Shown here piece by piece: positions 45,459 through 53,831 of a DNA stretch of 64,000 nt. The notes under the pieces are model-generated. The model had not been told where the DNA came from, made no database searches, and was given only the letters and a program-made list of their open reading frames with translations. The stretch comes from Methylophaga sp. UBA3192 (GTDB lineage: Bacteria > Pseudomonadota > Gammaproteobacteria > Nitrosococcales > Methylophagaceae). The number at the start of each line of letters is the position of its first letter. Position 1 is the first letter of the stretch. The position numbers and the translations under genes are program-made. The DNA lies in contig DEXE01000006.1 of the NCBI GenBank assembly GCA_002363955.1, positions 186,001 to 250,000 on the forward strand. Reading direction: 5' to 3'.

Positions 45459-46472
45459 ATGAAATTTAAAACAGTATTGAAAACCCTGCCTTTGGCATTG
45501 AGCCTGGCAATATTTTCGGCAAACACACTGGCAAAGGATATTGAAATCCTCAATGTTTCTTATGATCCGACTCGTGAGCTGTATCAAGAGTACAACCCAA
45601 TTTTTGCTAAGTATTGGAAAGAAAAAACCGGTGACAACGTTAAGATACAACAATCTCATGGTGGTGCAGGAAAACAGGCGCGGGCCGTTATTGATGGCCT
45701 GGAAGCCGATGTTGTTACCTTGGCATTAGCCTATGACATTGATGCCATTGCCGAAAGAACCGGCAAAATTCCAGCGGATTGGCAGTCACGTCTCGAAAAT
45801 AATAGTGCGCCGTATACTTCTACCATCGTTTTTCTGGTGCGTTCTGGCAACCCGAAAAACATCAAAGATTGGGATGACTTGGTCAAAGAGGGCGTGGAAG
45901 TTATCACACCTAACCCGAAAACATCAGGTGGCGCACGTTGGAACTATCTGGCGGCATGGGGCTTTGCTGAACAAAAGTATGGCAGTGCAGAAAAAGCCGA
46001 AGAGTTTGTCAGCAAAATCTATAAAAACGTCCCAGTTTTGGACTCTGGAGCACGTGGTTCAACTAACACCTTTGTGCAGCGTGGAATTGGTGATGTGTTT
46101 ATTTCCTGGGAGAACGAAGCATTTCTAGCGATAAACGAATTGGGCAAAGATCAGTTTGAAATCATTGTTCCCTCGGTTTCAATTTTGGCAGAGCCACCAG
46201 TGACAGTTGTCGATGGTAATGCTGAAAAAAACGGAACACAACAAGTGGCTAAGGGCTATCTGGAGTATTTGTATTCACCGGTGGGCCAGGCTTTGGCAGC
46301 CAAACATTATTACCGCCCCTTGTCTCCAGAGCATGCTGATCCGCAGGATATTGCTCGCTTTCCACAAGTGAAAATCTTCACAATTGATGAAGCATTTGGG
46401 GGTTGGCAAAACGCCCAAAAGACTCATTTTAACGATGGCGGTGTGTTTGACAGTATCTATTCTGTTCAATAA
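45459..46472 (+). CDS. sbp: Periplasmic sulfate/thiosulfate-binding protein
   Basis: A 337-aa periplasmic binding protein feeding the CysTWA permease. Signal peptide about residues 1-25 (NTLAKD). SHGGAGKQARAVIDGLEADVV, NPKTSGGARWNYLAAWG and DSGARGSTNTFVQRGIGDV are diagnostic of Sbp/CysP. The ATG at 45459 has GGAGA five bases upstream; a TTG four codons earlier overlaps that ribosome site and is rejected. Confidence 0.95.
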   Translation: MKFKTVLKTLPLALSLAIFSANTLAKDIEILNVSYDPTRELYQEYNPIFAKYWKEKTGDNVKIQQSHGGAGKQARAVIDGLEADVVTLALAYDIDAIAERTGKIPADWQSRLENNSAPYTSTIVFLVRSGNPKNIKDWDDLVKEGVEVITPNPKTSGGARWNYLAAWGFAEQKYGSAEKAEEFVSKIYKNVPVLDSGARGSTNTFVQRGIGDVFISWENEAFLAINELGKDQFEIIVPSVSILAEPPVTVVDGNAEKNGTQQVAKGYLEYLYSPVGQALAAKHYYRPLSPEHADPQDIARFPQVKIFTIDEAFGGWQNAQKTHFNDGGVFDSIYSVQ

Positions 46473-46486
46473 TAAAATCAGTAAAT

Positions 46487-46510
46487 CCGGCCTGAAATGG
46501 TTCAGGCCGG
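46487..46510 (+). terminator. Perfect stem-loop after sbp without T tract
   Basis: Arms CCGGCCTGAA (46487-46496) and TTCAGGCCGG (46501-46510) enclose a four-base loop. No T run follows (ACCTTAAAAAG). It lies 14 bases after the sbp stop and before the TOBE gene, so it may block 3' decay or partly terminate, keeping sbp mRNA more abundant than downstream messages. Confidence 0.65.
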
Positions 46511-46535
46511 ACCTTAAAAAGTAAAGGAAATTATC

Positions 46536-46760
46536 ATGACAATTAAAGCGATAAACAGTCGAAATCAATTTAAAGGCATTATCAAGCGAATAAAACGCGG
46601 TGATGTGGTCAGTGAAGTTGAAGTGGATACCGGTGCGGGTGTGATTACCTCGGTGGTGACAACGAGTTCTATTGATGACCTGGGTCTAAAGCCAGGGTTT
46701 GAAGTCATTGCTTTGTTTAAATCCACTGAAGTTGCTCTGGCCAGTTTTAGCAAAATATAA
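46536..46760 (+). CDS. Single TOBE-domain (molbindin-like) protein
   Basis: A 74-aa protein consisting of one TOBE/Mop domain: SRNQFKGIIKRIKRGDVVSEVEVDTG then ITSVVTTSSIDDLGLKPGFEV and ALFKSTEVALAS. Mop proteins bind molybdate, and some bind sulfate or tungstate, as hexamers in the cytoplasm. Position between the sulfate-binding protein and cys genes favours an oxyanion-binding role in sulfate metabolism, but this is inference. AAAGGAAA lies upstream of the start. Confidence 0.85.
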   Translation: MTIKAINSRNQFKGIIKRIKRGDVVSEVEVDTGAGVITSVVTTSSIDDLGLKPGFEVIALFKSTEVALASFSKI

Positions 46761-46783
46761 AAACAAAGCCGAGGAGAAGATCA

Positions 46784-47470
46784 ATGAAAACCAAAATCTT
46801 AACTGTGCCAGGGTACCATGGCAGTGATGAAAATCACTGGCAGACATGGCTGGAGCAACAATTTCCAGACAGCGAACGCTTAACCGGCGTTAATTGGGAA
46901 TCGCCGCGAATTTATCCATGGGCAGAAGCGCTGGAGAAGCAGCTTGATACGATGCCGGGACAAGCGATTTTAGTCGCTCACAGTTTTGGTTGCTTGGTGA
47001 GTGCATTGATAGCTTCCTGGCGTCCTGAAAAGGTGGCAGGCGTTATTTTAGTGGCACCAGCCGCTCCACAGCGTTTTTCGCTTTATGGGGCGATTAAAGA
47101 GAGTCAAAAGAATTTACAAACCATCGCGGGCACATTGCCTGACCAACATTTAAATATGTTAGGGGTATTGGTAGCCAGTAAAAATGACCCATGGATGTCA
47201 GTTGTTCAAGCTGATCAACTGAGTCGTGATTGGGGATTGGCATTTTACAATGCAGGAAACGCCGGACATATAAATAGTGAGTCAGGTTATGGCGCATGGC
47301 CATTAATTAAAGACTTTGTTTCAGCCATGCTGGAAGCTATTGAACCCTTACCTGGTGATGAGGTCTTTCAATTAAGTAGCTGGAACAGCGCTCGTAAACG
47401 TCTTATACCTAAAACATATTCAACAATTGGTTTAACAACGCAGCAAAGTGCATTTTTACAATACGCCTGA
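46784..47470 (+). CDS. RBBP9/YdeN family serine hydrolase
   Basis: A 228-aa alpha/beta hydrolase of the RBBP9 group. N terminus TVPGYHGSDENHWQTWLE, nucleophile elbow VAHSFGCL (Ser), Asp in SKNDPWMS, and His in NAGHINSESGYG give a complete triad. The C-terminal 35 residues extend past the usual domain. It lies between the TOBE protein and the peroxiredoxin in the sulfate-related cluster. Substrate unknown. Confidence 0.85.
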   Translation: MKTKILTVPGYHGSDENHWQTWLEQQFPDSERLTGVNWESPRIYPWAEALEKQLDTMPGQAILVAHSFGCLVSALIASWRPEKVAGVILVAPAAPQRFSLYGAIKESQKNLQTIAGTLPDQHLNMLGVLVASKNDPWMSVVQADQLSRDWGLAFYNAGNAGHINSESGYGAWPLIKDFVSAMLEAIEPLPGDEVFQLSSWNSARKRLIPKTYSTIGLTTQQSAFLQYA

Positions 47471-47499
47471 TATGCAGGCTTGGATAATGGAGAATTAAC

Positions 47500-48132
47500 A
47501 TGTCAATTCGATTGGGTGATGAAGCCCCTGACTTTGAACAAGATTCAACAGAAGGGCATATTCGTTTTCATCAGTGGCTGGGAAACAGTTGGGGTGTTTT
47601 ATTTTCGCATCCAGCGGATTTTACCCCAGTGTGTACAACAGAGCTTGGTTTGACCGCCAAGTTAAAAGCCGAGTTTGACTCTAGAAATGTCAAGGCATTG
47701 GCATTATCCGTTGACCCCGTGGATAAGCATCACCAATGGATTGACGATATCAACGATACACAAAATACCACGGTGAATTTTCCAATATTGGCCGATGCCG
47801 ATCGTAAAGTGTCTGAGCTTTACGACATGATTCATCCCAATGCCAGCGCGACACTAACAGTACGATCATTATTTATTATCGATCCGCAGAAAAAGGTCAG
47901 ATTAATCATTACCTATCCGGCCAGTACCGGACGGAATTTTAATGAAGTGTTGCGAGTAATTGATTCGCTGCAATTAACCGATAATGAAAAAGTAGCGACG
48001 CCAGGTAATTGGCTGCCGGGTGACCGGGTGGTGATTGTGCCATCTCTGCAAGATGAAGCAGAACTTGCCAGTCGTTTCCCTCAAGGCTATGAAGCCGTGC
48101 GACCTTACTTGCGTTTTACAAAGTTAAAGTGA
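47500..48132 (+). CDS. 1-Cys peroxiredoxin (Prx6 type)
   Basis: A 210-aa peroxiredoxin. The peroxidatic Cys lies in HPADFTPVCTTELG (near residue 46), and the C-terminal domain typical of the Prx6 class (NWLPGDRVVIVPSL, then YLRFTKL) is present. No second Cys is positioned as a resolving residue. Reduces hydrogen peroxide or alkyl hydroperoxides in the cytoplasm. Last gene before a strong terminator; co-occurrence of Prx6-like proteins with sulfate uptake genes is frequent. Confidence 0.92.
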   Translation: MSIRLGDEAPDFEQDSTEGHIRFHQWLGNSWGVLFSHPADFTPVCTTELGLTAKLKAEFDSRNVKALALSVDPVDKHHQWIDDINDTQNTTVNFPILADADRKVSELYDMIHPNASATLTVRSLFIIDPQKKVRLIITYPASTGRNFNEVLRVIDSLQLTDNEKVATPGNWLPGDRVVIVPSLQDEAELASRFPQGYEAVRPYLRFTKLK

Positions 48133-48172
48133 TCTAATCTAGCTATAAATAGCTATTCCATTTGTGATATCA

Positions 48173-48204
48173 GCCAGTAGTTCTTATCGGACTACTGGCT
48201 TTTT
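48173..48204 (+). terminator. Rho-independent terminator after the peroxiredoxin gene
   Basis: Perfect nine-base arms GCCAGTAGT (48173-48181) and ACTACTGGC (48191-48199) followed by TTTTT. It separates the porin-sbp cluster from the cysTWA-cysB operon. Confidence 0.93.
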
Positions 48205-48444
48205 ATTATCTAAAACCAATAGCCAAGGCGCAGCACAAATTGTTTTAGTTGCTAAAAGCGATATTTAAAGACAAAACATTAACTTTTTTAAATGCTAAAA
48301 AAGCGGTTGGCTTAACTAAGTGACTGTAAATTAATACTAAAAACTCTAATCCAGTGTTATGCATAAGCTTTGCATATTTTGTTATTTCTCAGCCTAAAAC
48401 TGCCTCTCTACACTTTGCGAACATTGTTTTAACAAGGAATAAAC
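48205..48444. promoter_or_regulatory. Upstream region of the cysTWA operon
   Basis: 240 non-coding bases, A/T rich. A 17-base imperfect palindrome ATGCATAAGCTTTGCAT (48359-48375) has the 5-7-5 symmetry of a LysR-type site and could be bound by the operon's own CysB. No confident -10/-35 pair is assigned. Confidence 0.35.
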
Positions 48445-48522
48445 ATGTTACGCAACCACCTGAAAAAGGCTAGGCAGGTCATCGCTAGCGGTTCATTGAA
48501 CCGTGATGAGGGGAATGACTGA
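48445..48522 (+). CDS. 25-aa leader ORF upstream of cysT
   Basis: A short frame starting MLRNHLKKARQVIASGSLNR, with AAGGAAT about five bases before its ATG. Its TGA overlaps the cysT ATG (TGATG), and the cysT ribosome site GAGGGG lies inside it, so translation of the two would be coupled. It contains no Cys or Met codon run, so classic attenuation by sulfur amino acids is not indicated. It is basic and unlike the neighbouring membrane proteins. Real translation is plausible but unproven. Confidence 0.45.
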   Translation: MLRNHLKKARQVIASGSLNRDEGND

Positions 48523-49361
48523 TGACCTCAATAAAATCATTTTCCGTTTTACCCGGCTTCGGTTTATCAATGGGGTTCACCTTGGTGTACCTGTCGCTTA
48601 TTGTTCTGATTCCATTAAGTGCCGTGTTCATTTTTACCAGCCAATTAACTTGGGCAGAGTTCTGGGCAATTGTCAGCGCGCCACGAGTTGTGGCCTCTTA
48701 TAAACTTTCATTCGGCGCTTCATTAGCCGCTGCAGCCATTAATGCCGTTTTCGGTTTGATGCTGGCGTGGGTGTTAGTACGTTACTCGTTTCCGGGTAAG
48801 AAAATTGTCGATGCGTTAGTCGATTTACCCTTTGCCTTGCCCACAGCGGTAGCAGGTATTGCGTTAACAGCTTTGTATGCTCCAAATGGCTGGATAGGCC
48901 AGTTTATTCAAGGAACTTTAGGCATAAAAGTGGCCTTTGCACCGTTAGGTGTGCTGGTGGCATTGGTGTTTATCGGTTTGCCGTTTGTAGTCCGAACAGT
49001 GCAACCAGTGCTTCAGGATCTGGAAACCGAATTGGAAGAAGCGGCATCCAGTCTGGGGGCTAATCGCTGGCAGACTTTTCGTTATGTGCTGATACCCATC
49101 CTGCTGCCGGCGTTAATGACGGGTTTTGCATTGGCTTTTGCACGTGCGGTAGGTGAATACGGTTCAGTTATTTTTATTGCCGGCAATATTCCGATGGTGT
49201 CAGAAATCACCCCACTGATGATCATTACCAAATTAGAGCAGTACGACTACGCCGGAGCCACGGCCATTGCGGCAGTGATGTTGGTGGTGTCCTTCGTGAT
49301 GTTGCTGATTATTAATGCGTTGCAGGCGTGGGCTGGCAAACGAACCGGGAGGGATCGATAG
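48522..49361 (+). CDS. cysT: Sulfate ABC transporter permease CysT
   Basis: A 279-aa inner-membrane permease of the CysTWA sulfate/thiosulfate importer, with about six helices. The EAA loop is EEAASSLGANRWQTFRYVLIP; FALPTAVAGIALTALYAPNGW is typical of CysT/CysU. Its start overlaps the leader ORF stop by one base, and cysW begins immediately after its stop. Confidence 0.95.
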   Translation: MTSIKSFSVLPGFGLSMGFTLVYLSLIVLIPLSAVFIFTSQLTWAEFWAIVSAPRVVASYKLSFGASLAAAAINAVFGLMLAWVLVRYSFPGKKIVDALVDLPFALPTAVAGIALTALYAPNGWIGQFIQGTLGIKVAFAPLGVLVALVFIGLPFVVRTVQPVLQDLETELEEAASSLGANRWQTFRYVLIPILLPALMTGFALAFARAVGEYGSVIFIAGNIPMVSEITPLMIITKLEQYDYAGATAIAAVMLVVSFVMLLIINALQAWAGKRTGRDR

Positions 49362-50261
49362 ATGAATAATGCTGCTGTGGTGAATAGACCGTTGAGCAAT
49401 TTTGCTTGGGTATCACCAACAAAATATGAAAGAAATGTCGCTACACAAGAATCCAAGTGGATAAAAATCAGTGTGATCAGTATTGCTCTGACTTTTTTCG
49501 CCTTATTTTTAGTCATGCCTTTGGTGGCTGTGTTTACCGAGGCCTTACGCAAGGGATTTGAAGTTTACTGGTTGGCGTTAAGCGATTCAGATGCCTTATC
49601 TGCGGTTAGATTGACCTTATTGACTGCACTGATTGCTGTGCCATTAAATCTGGTATTTGGTGTGGCGGCCGCATGGGCAATTGCCAAGTTTGAATTCAAA
49701 GGCAAGCAGTTGCTGATTACTTTTATCGATCTGCCTTTTTCCGTTTCACCTGTCATTGTGGGTTTAGTGTATGTGCTGGTTTTTGGTGTGAATGGCTGGT
49801 TTGGTGAATGGCTGGTGGCCAACGACATCAAAATTATTTTTGCTGTGCCGGGCATTGTGCTGGCCACCATTTTTGTAACCTTTCCGTTTATCGCGCGTGA
49901 GTTGATTCCGTTGATGCAGGCGCAAGGCAAAGAAGAAGAGGAAGCGGCTGTGGTATTGGGCGCGAGTGGCTGGAAGACGTTCTGGTATGTGACGTTACCG
50001 AATATCAAATGGGGTTTGTTATACGGCGTGATTCTGTGTAATGCCAGAGCGATGGGCGAATTTGGTGCGGTATCCGTGGTATCCGGACACATTAGAGGCC
50101 AGACCAATACGATGCCGTTACACGTTGAAATTCTTTATAACGAATATAACTTCGCGGCGGCCTTTGCAGTGGCTTCATTACTGGCATTACTGGCTTTAGT
50201 CACGTTGGTATTAAAGACCTGGGTGGAACACCGCGCTGAAACCAATGCTTCGGCACACTAA
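49362..50261 (+). CDS. cysW: Sulfate ABC transporter permease CysW
   Basis: A 299-aa second permease of the sulfate importer. EAA loop EEEAAVVLGASGWKTFWYVTLP; FSVSPVIVGLVYVLVFGVNGW and AMGEFGAVSVVSGHIRGQTNT are CysW signatures. It starts at the base after the cysT stop and ends 17 bases before cysA. Confidence 0.95.
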   Translation: MNNAAVVNRPLSNFAWVSPTKYERNVATQESKWIKISVISIALTFFALFLVMPLVAVFTEALRKGFEVYWLALSDSDALSAVRLTLLTALIAVPLNLVFGVAAAWAIAKFEFKGKQLLITFIDLPFSVSPVIVGLVYVLVFGVNGWFGEWLVANDIKIIFAVPGIVLATIFVTFPFIARELIPLMQAQGKEEEEAAVVLGASGWKTFWYVTLPNIKWGLLYGVILCNARAMGEFGAVSVVSGHIRGQTNTMPLHVEILYNEYNFAAAFAVASLLALLALVTLVLKTWVEHRAETNASAH

Positions 50262-50278
50262 TTAAAAGAGATACGAAG

Positions 50279-51370
50279 ATGAGTATAGAAGTTAAAAATT
50301 TACACAAACAATTTGGCAGTTTTACAGCACTTGATGATATTTCGTTGAATTTTCCGTCAGGTGAACTGGTTGCGCTTTTGGGGCCATCAGGTTGCGGTAA
50401 AACGACATTACTGAGAATTATTGCCGGTCTTGAACAGGCAGATTCAGGTTCAGTTATTCTGGATGGTGAAAATGCTTCAGATACCCATGTCCGTGAGCGG
50501 CAAGTGGGTTTTGTGTTTCAGCATTACGCATTGTTCAAACACATGACCGTATTTGATAACGTCGCGTTTGGTTTGCGGATGAAACCGCGTAAATCCAGAC
50601 CTAGTGAAAAAGTGATTGCCGAAAAAGTCCATCGTTTGCTGGAGTTGGTGCAACTGGATTGGCTGGCGGACCGTTTTCCTTCACAACTGTCTGGAGGTCA
50701 ACGACAACGTATTGCTTTGGCTAGAGCATTGGCGGTAGAACCTCGAGTTCTATTATTGGATGAGCCATTTGGTGCCTTGGATGCCAAAGTACGTAAAGAG
50801 CTACGGCGTTGGTTACGTAAATTACATGATGAGTTACACATCACCTCAATTTTTGTGACCCACGATCAGGAAGAGGCACTGGAAGTAGCTGACCGAGTGG
50901 TGTTAATGGATCATGGAAAAGTTGAGCAGGTAGGCACGCCTGATGAAGTGTATAACCATCCGCAAACGCCGTTTGTTTATGGTTTTTTAGGATCGGTAAA
51001 CCTGTTTCATGGCCGGGTAGACGATGGACATCTGCATGTCGGTGATGATGTGCTGCATGACCAAGGTGAAAATTACGGCCCCGGTTCAGAAGTTTACGCT
51101 TTCGCACGACCGCATGAATTGGATATAGTCGTCGATACACAACAAGTCAGTGGATTATCTGCCAAGGTGAATCGCGTTTTGTCGTTTGGTCTTAATTCAC
51201 GGGTGGAGTTGGATGGTATCAATAGTGCTCACGGCCAGCATTTTGAGGTGGAATTAAGTCCTCAACGGGTGCATGAATTATCATTAATACAAGGTCAGAT
51301 TGTTAAATTAGTGCCATCAAAATTAAAGCTGTTTCAACGAGATAGCGTACAGAAGGATTATCACGCTTGA
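50279..51370 (+). CDS. cysA: Sulfate ABC transporter ATP-binding protein CysA
   Basis: A 363-aa ATPase. Walker A GPSGCGKTT near residue 36, Q-loop FVFQHYALFKHMTVFDNVAFG, signature LSGGQRQRIALARAL, Walker B LLLDEPFGALDAK. The C-terminal TOBE/regulatory region extends from about residue 240. It ends with TTGA shared with the cysB start. Confidence 0.95.
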   Translation: MSIEVKNLHKQFGSFTALDDISLNFPSGELVALLGPSGCGKTTLLRIIAGLEQADSGSVILDGENASDTHVRERQVGFVFQHYALFKHMTVFDNVAFGLRMKPRKSRPSEKVIAEKVHRLLELVQLDWLADRFPSQLSGGQRQRIALARALAVEPRVLLLDEPFGALDAKVRKELRRWLRKLHDELHITSIFVTHDQEEALEVADRVVLMDHGKVEQVGTPDEVYNHPQTPFVYGFLGSVNLFHGRVDDGHLHVGDDVLHDQGENYGPGSEVYAFARPHELDIVVDTQQVSGLSAKVNRVLSFGLNSRVELDGINSAHGQHFEVELSPQRVHELSLIQGQIVKLVPSKLKLFQRDSVQKDYHA

Positions 51371-52287
51371 ACTTTCAACAATTAAGAATTATCCGCGAAA
51401 CAGTCCGACGCAATTTCAACCTGACAGAGGTAGCTAATCATTTGTTTACCTCGCAGTCAGGTGTGTCCAAACACATTAAAGATTTGGAAGACGAGCTTGG
51501 CGTTGAGCTATACATCAGAAAAGGGAAACGATTGACCGGCCTGACCGAACCAGGCAAAGAAATGTTGAAGATTGTTGAACGCATGTTACTCGATGCGAAT
51601 AATATCAAACGCCTGGCGGAGCATTACAGTCAGCAGGATACCGGCAAATTAACCATTGCGACAACCCATACGCAGGCGAGATATGTGTTGCCGGAAGTGA
51701 TTACCCAGTTTAAGCAACGCTATCCTAAAGTACATTTAAAACTGCATCAGGGCAGCCCGGATGAGATCGTCAAAATGATGATTGAAGGGGAGGCTGATAT
51801 TGGTATTGCCACAGAGGCGTTGGGGAATATTCCCGAATTAGTCAGTTTTGCTTATTACCATTGGCAACATGCGGTGATTGTGCCCAAAGAGCATCCTTTG
51901 ATAAAACAACAGAAGCTGACTTTGGCGGATATTGCAGAGTATCCCATCGTCACCTATCACGAGGGGTTTACCGGACGCGCCACTATCGACAAGGCCTTTC
52001 TCAAACAACATATTGATGCTGATATTGCGATGTCCGCACTGGATGCGGATGTGATTAAATCGTATGTTGAATTGGGATTGGGTGTCGGCATTGTCGCGGC
52101 TATGGCCTACGATGCCGAACGTGATATCAAATTAACGTTGTTGGATTCCAGTCATTTATTTGAACAAAACATCACCAAGATTGCCGTCAGAAAAGGGCAC
52201 TACATGCGCCAGTTTGCCTATGATTTTATTCAGCTTTGTGTACCGGATTTGCCGGAAGAAGCCATGGTCGTGGCGATTACGCAATAA
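51367..52287 (+). CDS. cysB: LysR-type sulfur regulator CysB
   Basis: A 306-aa LysR regulator. The HTH is NLTEVANHLFTSQSGVSKHI, closely CysB/Cbl-like, and the effector domain contains TTHTQARYVLPEVI, where CysB binds acetylserine or sulfate-type ligands. The start is a TTG (51367) overlapping the cysA stop as TTGA, with AAGGA nine bases upstream; this start matches the usual family N terminus. Being last in the operon, it probably controls its own transporter genes. Confidence 0.92.
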   Translation: MNFQQLRIIRETVRRNFNLTEVANHLFTSQSGVSKHIKDLEDELGVELYIRKGKRLTGLTEPGKEMLKIVERMLLDANNIKRLAEHYSQQDTGKLTIATTHTQARYVLPEVITQFKQRYPKVHLKLHQGSPDEIVKMMIEGEADIGIATEALGNIPELVSFAYYHWQHAVIVPKEHPLIKQQKLTLADIAEYPIVTYHEGFTGRATIDKAFLKQHIDADIAMSALDADVIKSYVELGLGVGIVAAMAYDAERDIKLTLLDSSHLFEQNITKIAVRKGHYMRQFAYDFIQLCVPDLPEEAMVVAITQ

Positions 52288-52305
52288 TGACACGGCAATG
52301 GCTTT

Positions 52306-52836
52306 TTAATCTGGCCATTGCTGGGGTACTTTCTGAATCTCTGAAATGTCATAACCCTGCTCAGCGAGCAACTGCAGCATCTGCAGGTAATCCTGTTCGG
52401 GAATCTGCGGTGTTCTGGCCATTATCCAGACGTAATCACGTTTTTCACGACCGACAATCGTCTGCGTGTAATCTTCATTCAGATAAACGATTCGATAATC
52501 GGCTTTGACTGGCCAGATAAACTGCATACCCCAGACAGCATTTGATTCGTCATCCAGAATGAAACCTTTGGGATGGTACTGTTTCTGTTCGCCATCGAAA
52601 CTGTCTTTATTAAAGGTAAAGGTGGTGGCGATAGTGCCATCTTCATTTAGTTCATAAGTTTCAACAGCGTTGTGCGCACCTTTCTCAATAAAGGTTGGAA
52701 TATTGGCGATGACATACCAATCGCCCATAAAGCGATTAATATCAACATAGTTTTCCGTGCGAATGGGTTGTGACATTGACTGACATCCTGCTAATAGCGT
52801 GATAAACAGCAACAGAGATAATTTACGACCAGACAT
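52306..52836 (-). CDS. blc: Outer-membrane lipocalin lipoprotein Blc
   Basis: A lipocalin of about 176 aa with a lipoprotein signal (lipobox LLAGC, Cys near residue 18). The family motif GDWYVIANIPTFIEKGAHNA and the C-terminal YVWIMARTPQIPEQDY are diagnostic of Blc. It binds fatty acids or lysophospholipids in the outer membrane. The ATG at 52836 is preferred since AGGAG is eight bases upstream; two earlier starts are too close to it. Confidence 0.92.
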   Translation of the reverse strand: MSGRKLSLLLFITLLAGCQSMSQPIRTENYVDINRFMGDWYVIANIPTFIEKGAHNAVETYELNEDGTIATTFTFNKDSFDGEQKQYHPKGFILDDESNAVWGMQFIWPVKADYRIVYLNEDYTQTIVGREKRDYVWIMARTPQIPEQDYLQMLQLLAEQGYDISEIQKVPQQWPD

Positions 52837-52928
52837 CGGCATCACTCCTGATTGGAGTACATATGATCAATCGGCAGGTGTGAACTGGATGTGAAAGTTC
52901 TGGTTTGTTTAAGATGAGTCGGCTGCTA

Positions 52929-53738
52929 TCAGGTTTTGGCTTTGATCAACAGTTTCAACTCTTCAATTTGCATAGATAAGTCTTCAATTGTCATATCGTT
53001 TTTATGTGCTTCTTCATGCTCTTCAGCACGTTCCTGTTCCATTACATTCACAACAATACCTATCAGCATATTTAGAAAAGCAAAGGTATTCAGGAAGATA
53101 AATATCAGATAGAAAATCCAGCTGAAAGGGTATACCTCCATGGTTTCATACATGACATCAGTCCAGTCTTCAAATGTCATAACCCTGAATAACGTCAGCA
53201 TGGATACCGCGATATCGCCCCATAAAAAATCATTGACGTCTGCGAACAGCGTGGTACCGATGGCCGCAAAAATATAAACGATGATAAACATCATCAATGC
53301 AACATAACCCAGTTGGGGTAAGGCTTTGAGTAATGAGTTAAGCAAATGTCGTAATTCCGGAATCACTGATACCATCCGTAATACACGGAAAATACGAATC
53401 AATCGGGCAACGTAGGCCAGTTCACTGTCATTAACCGGTATCAGGCTGACAGCGACGATAAGCGTGTCAAACACATTCCAGCCGCTTTTGAAAAAATCCC
53501 TTTTGTTGGGTTCGGCCAGAAATCGTACGCTGATTTCCATGACAAAAAACAAGGTGATTGCGTAGTCCAGCCAGTCGACTAACCGTAGGATCTGAAAAGG
53601 GATTTCATAGGTTTTTACACCTGTCACCATTGCAGAAAACAAAATGACACTGACAACGACAACTTCAAATAAACGGTTGTGTCGCAGGTTCTCCAGCTTG
53701 GTCTGAAAAGATATTGGAGAGGGTGCTGAGGTTTGCAT
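52929..53738 (-). CDS. Voltage-gated cation channel (BacNav-like, acidic filter)
   Basis: About 269 aa with a six-helix ion-channel fold acting as a tetramer in the inner membrane. S1-S3 lie at about residues 25-105, S4 carries Arg112, Arg115, Arg118 and Arg121 at every third position, S5 is near 142-166, a pore helix follows, and the selectivity filter is TFEDWTD (188-194). S6 (about 205-235) leads to an acidic C-terminal coiled coil. NaChBac-type sodium channels have TLESW; the extra Asp residues here resemble engineered calcium-selective CavAb (TLDDWSD). The ATG at 53738 is used instead of an upstream TTG. Confidence 0.85.
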   Translation of the reverse strand: MQTSAPSPISFQTKLENLRHNRLFEVVVVSVILFSAMVTGVKTYEIPFQILRLVDWLDYAITLFFVMEISVRFLAEPNKRDFFKSGWNVFDTLIVAVSLIPVNDSELAYVARLIRIFRVLRMVSVIPELRHLLNSLLKALPQLGYVALMMFIIVYIFAAIGTTLFADVNDFLWGDIAVSMLTLFRVMTFEDWTDVMYETMEVYPFSWIFYLIFIFLNTFAFLNMLIGIVVNVMEQERAEEHEEAHKNDMTIEDLSMQIEELKLLIKAKT

Positions 53739-53831
53739 ATATATAGCGGCCAAAAGTAAATCAAGGCCGCGATCATAATCGGAATTTATGGTGGGTCAAA
53801 GATGTTTAGCTAAACGCTGCAGAATTTGCTG

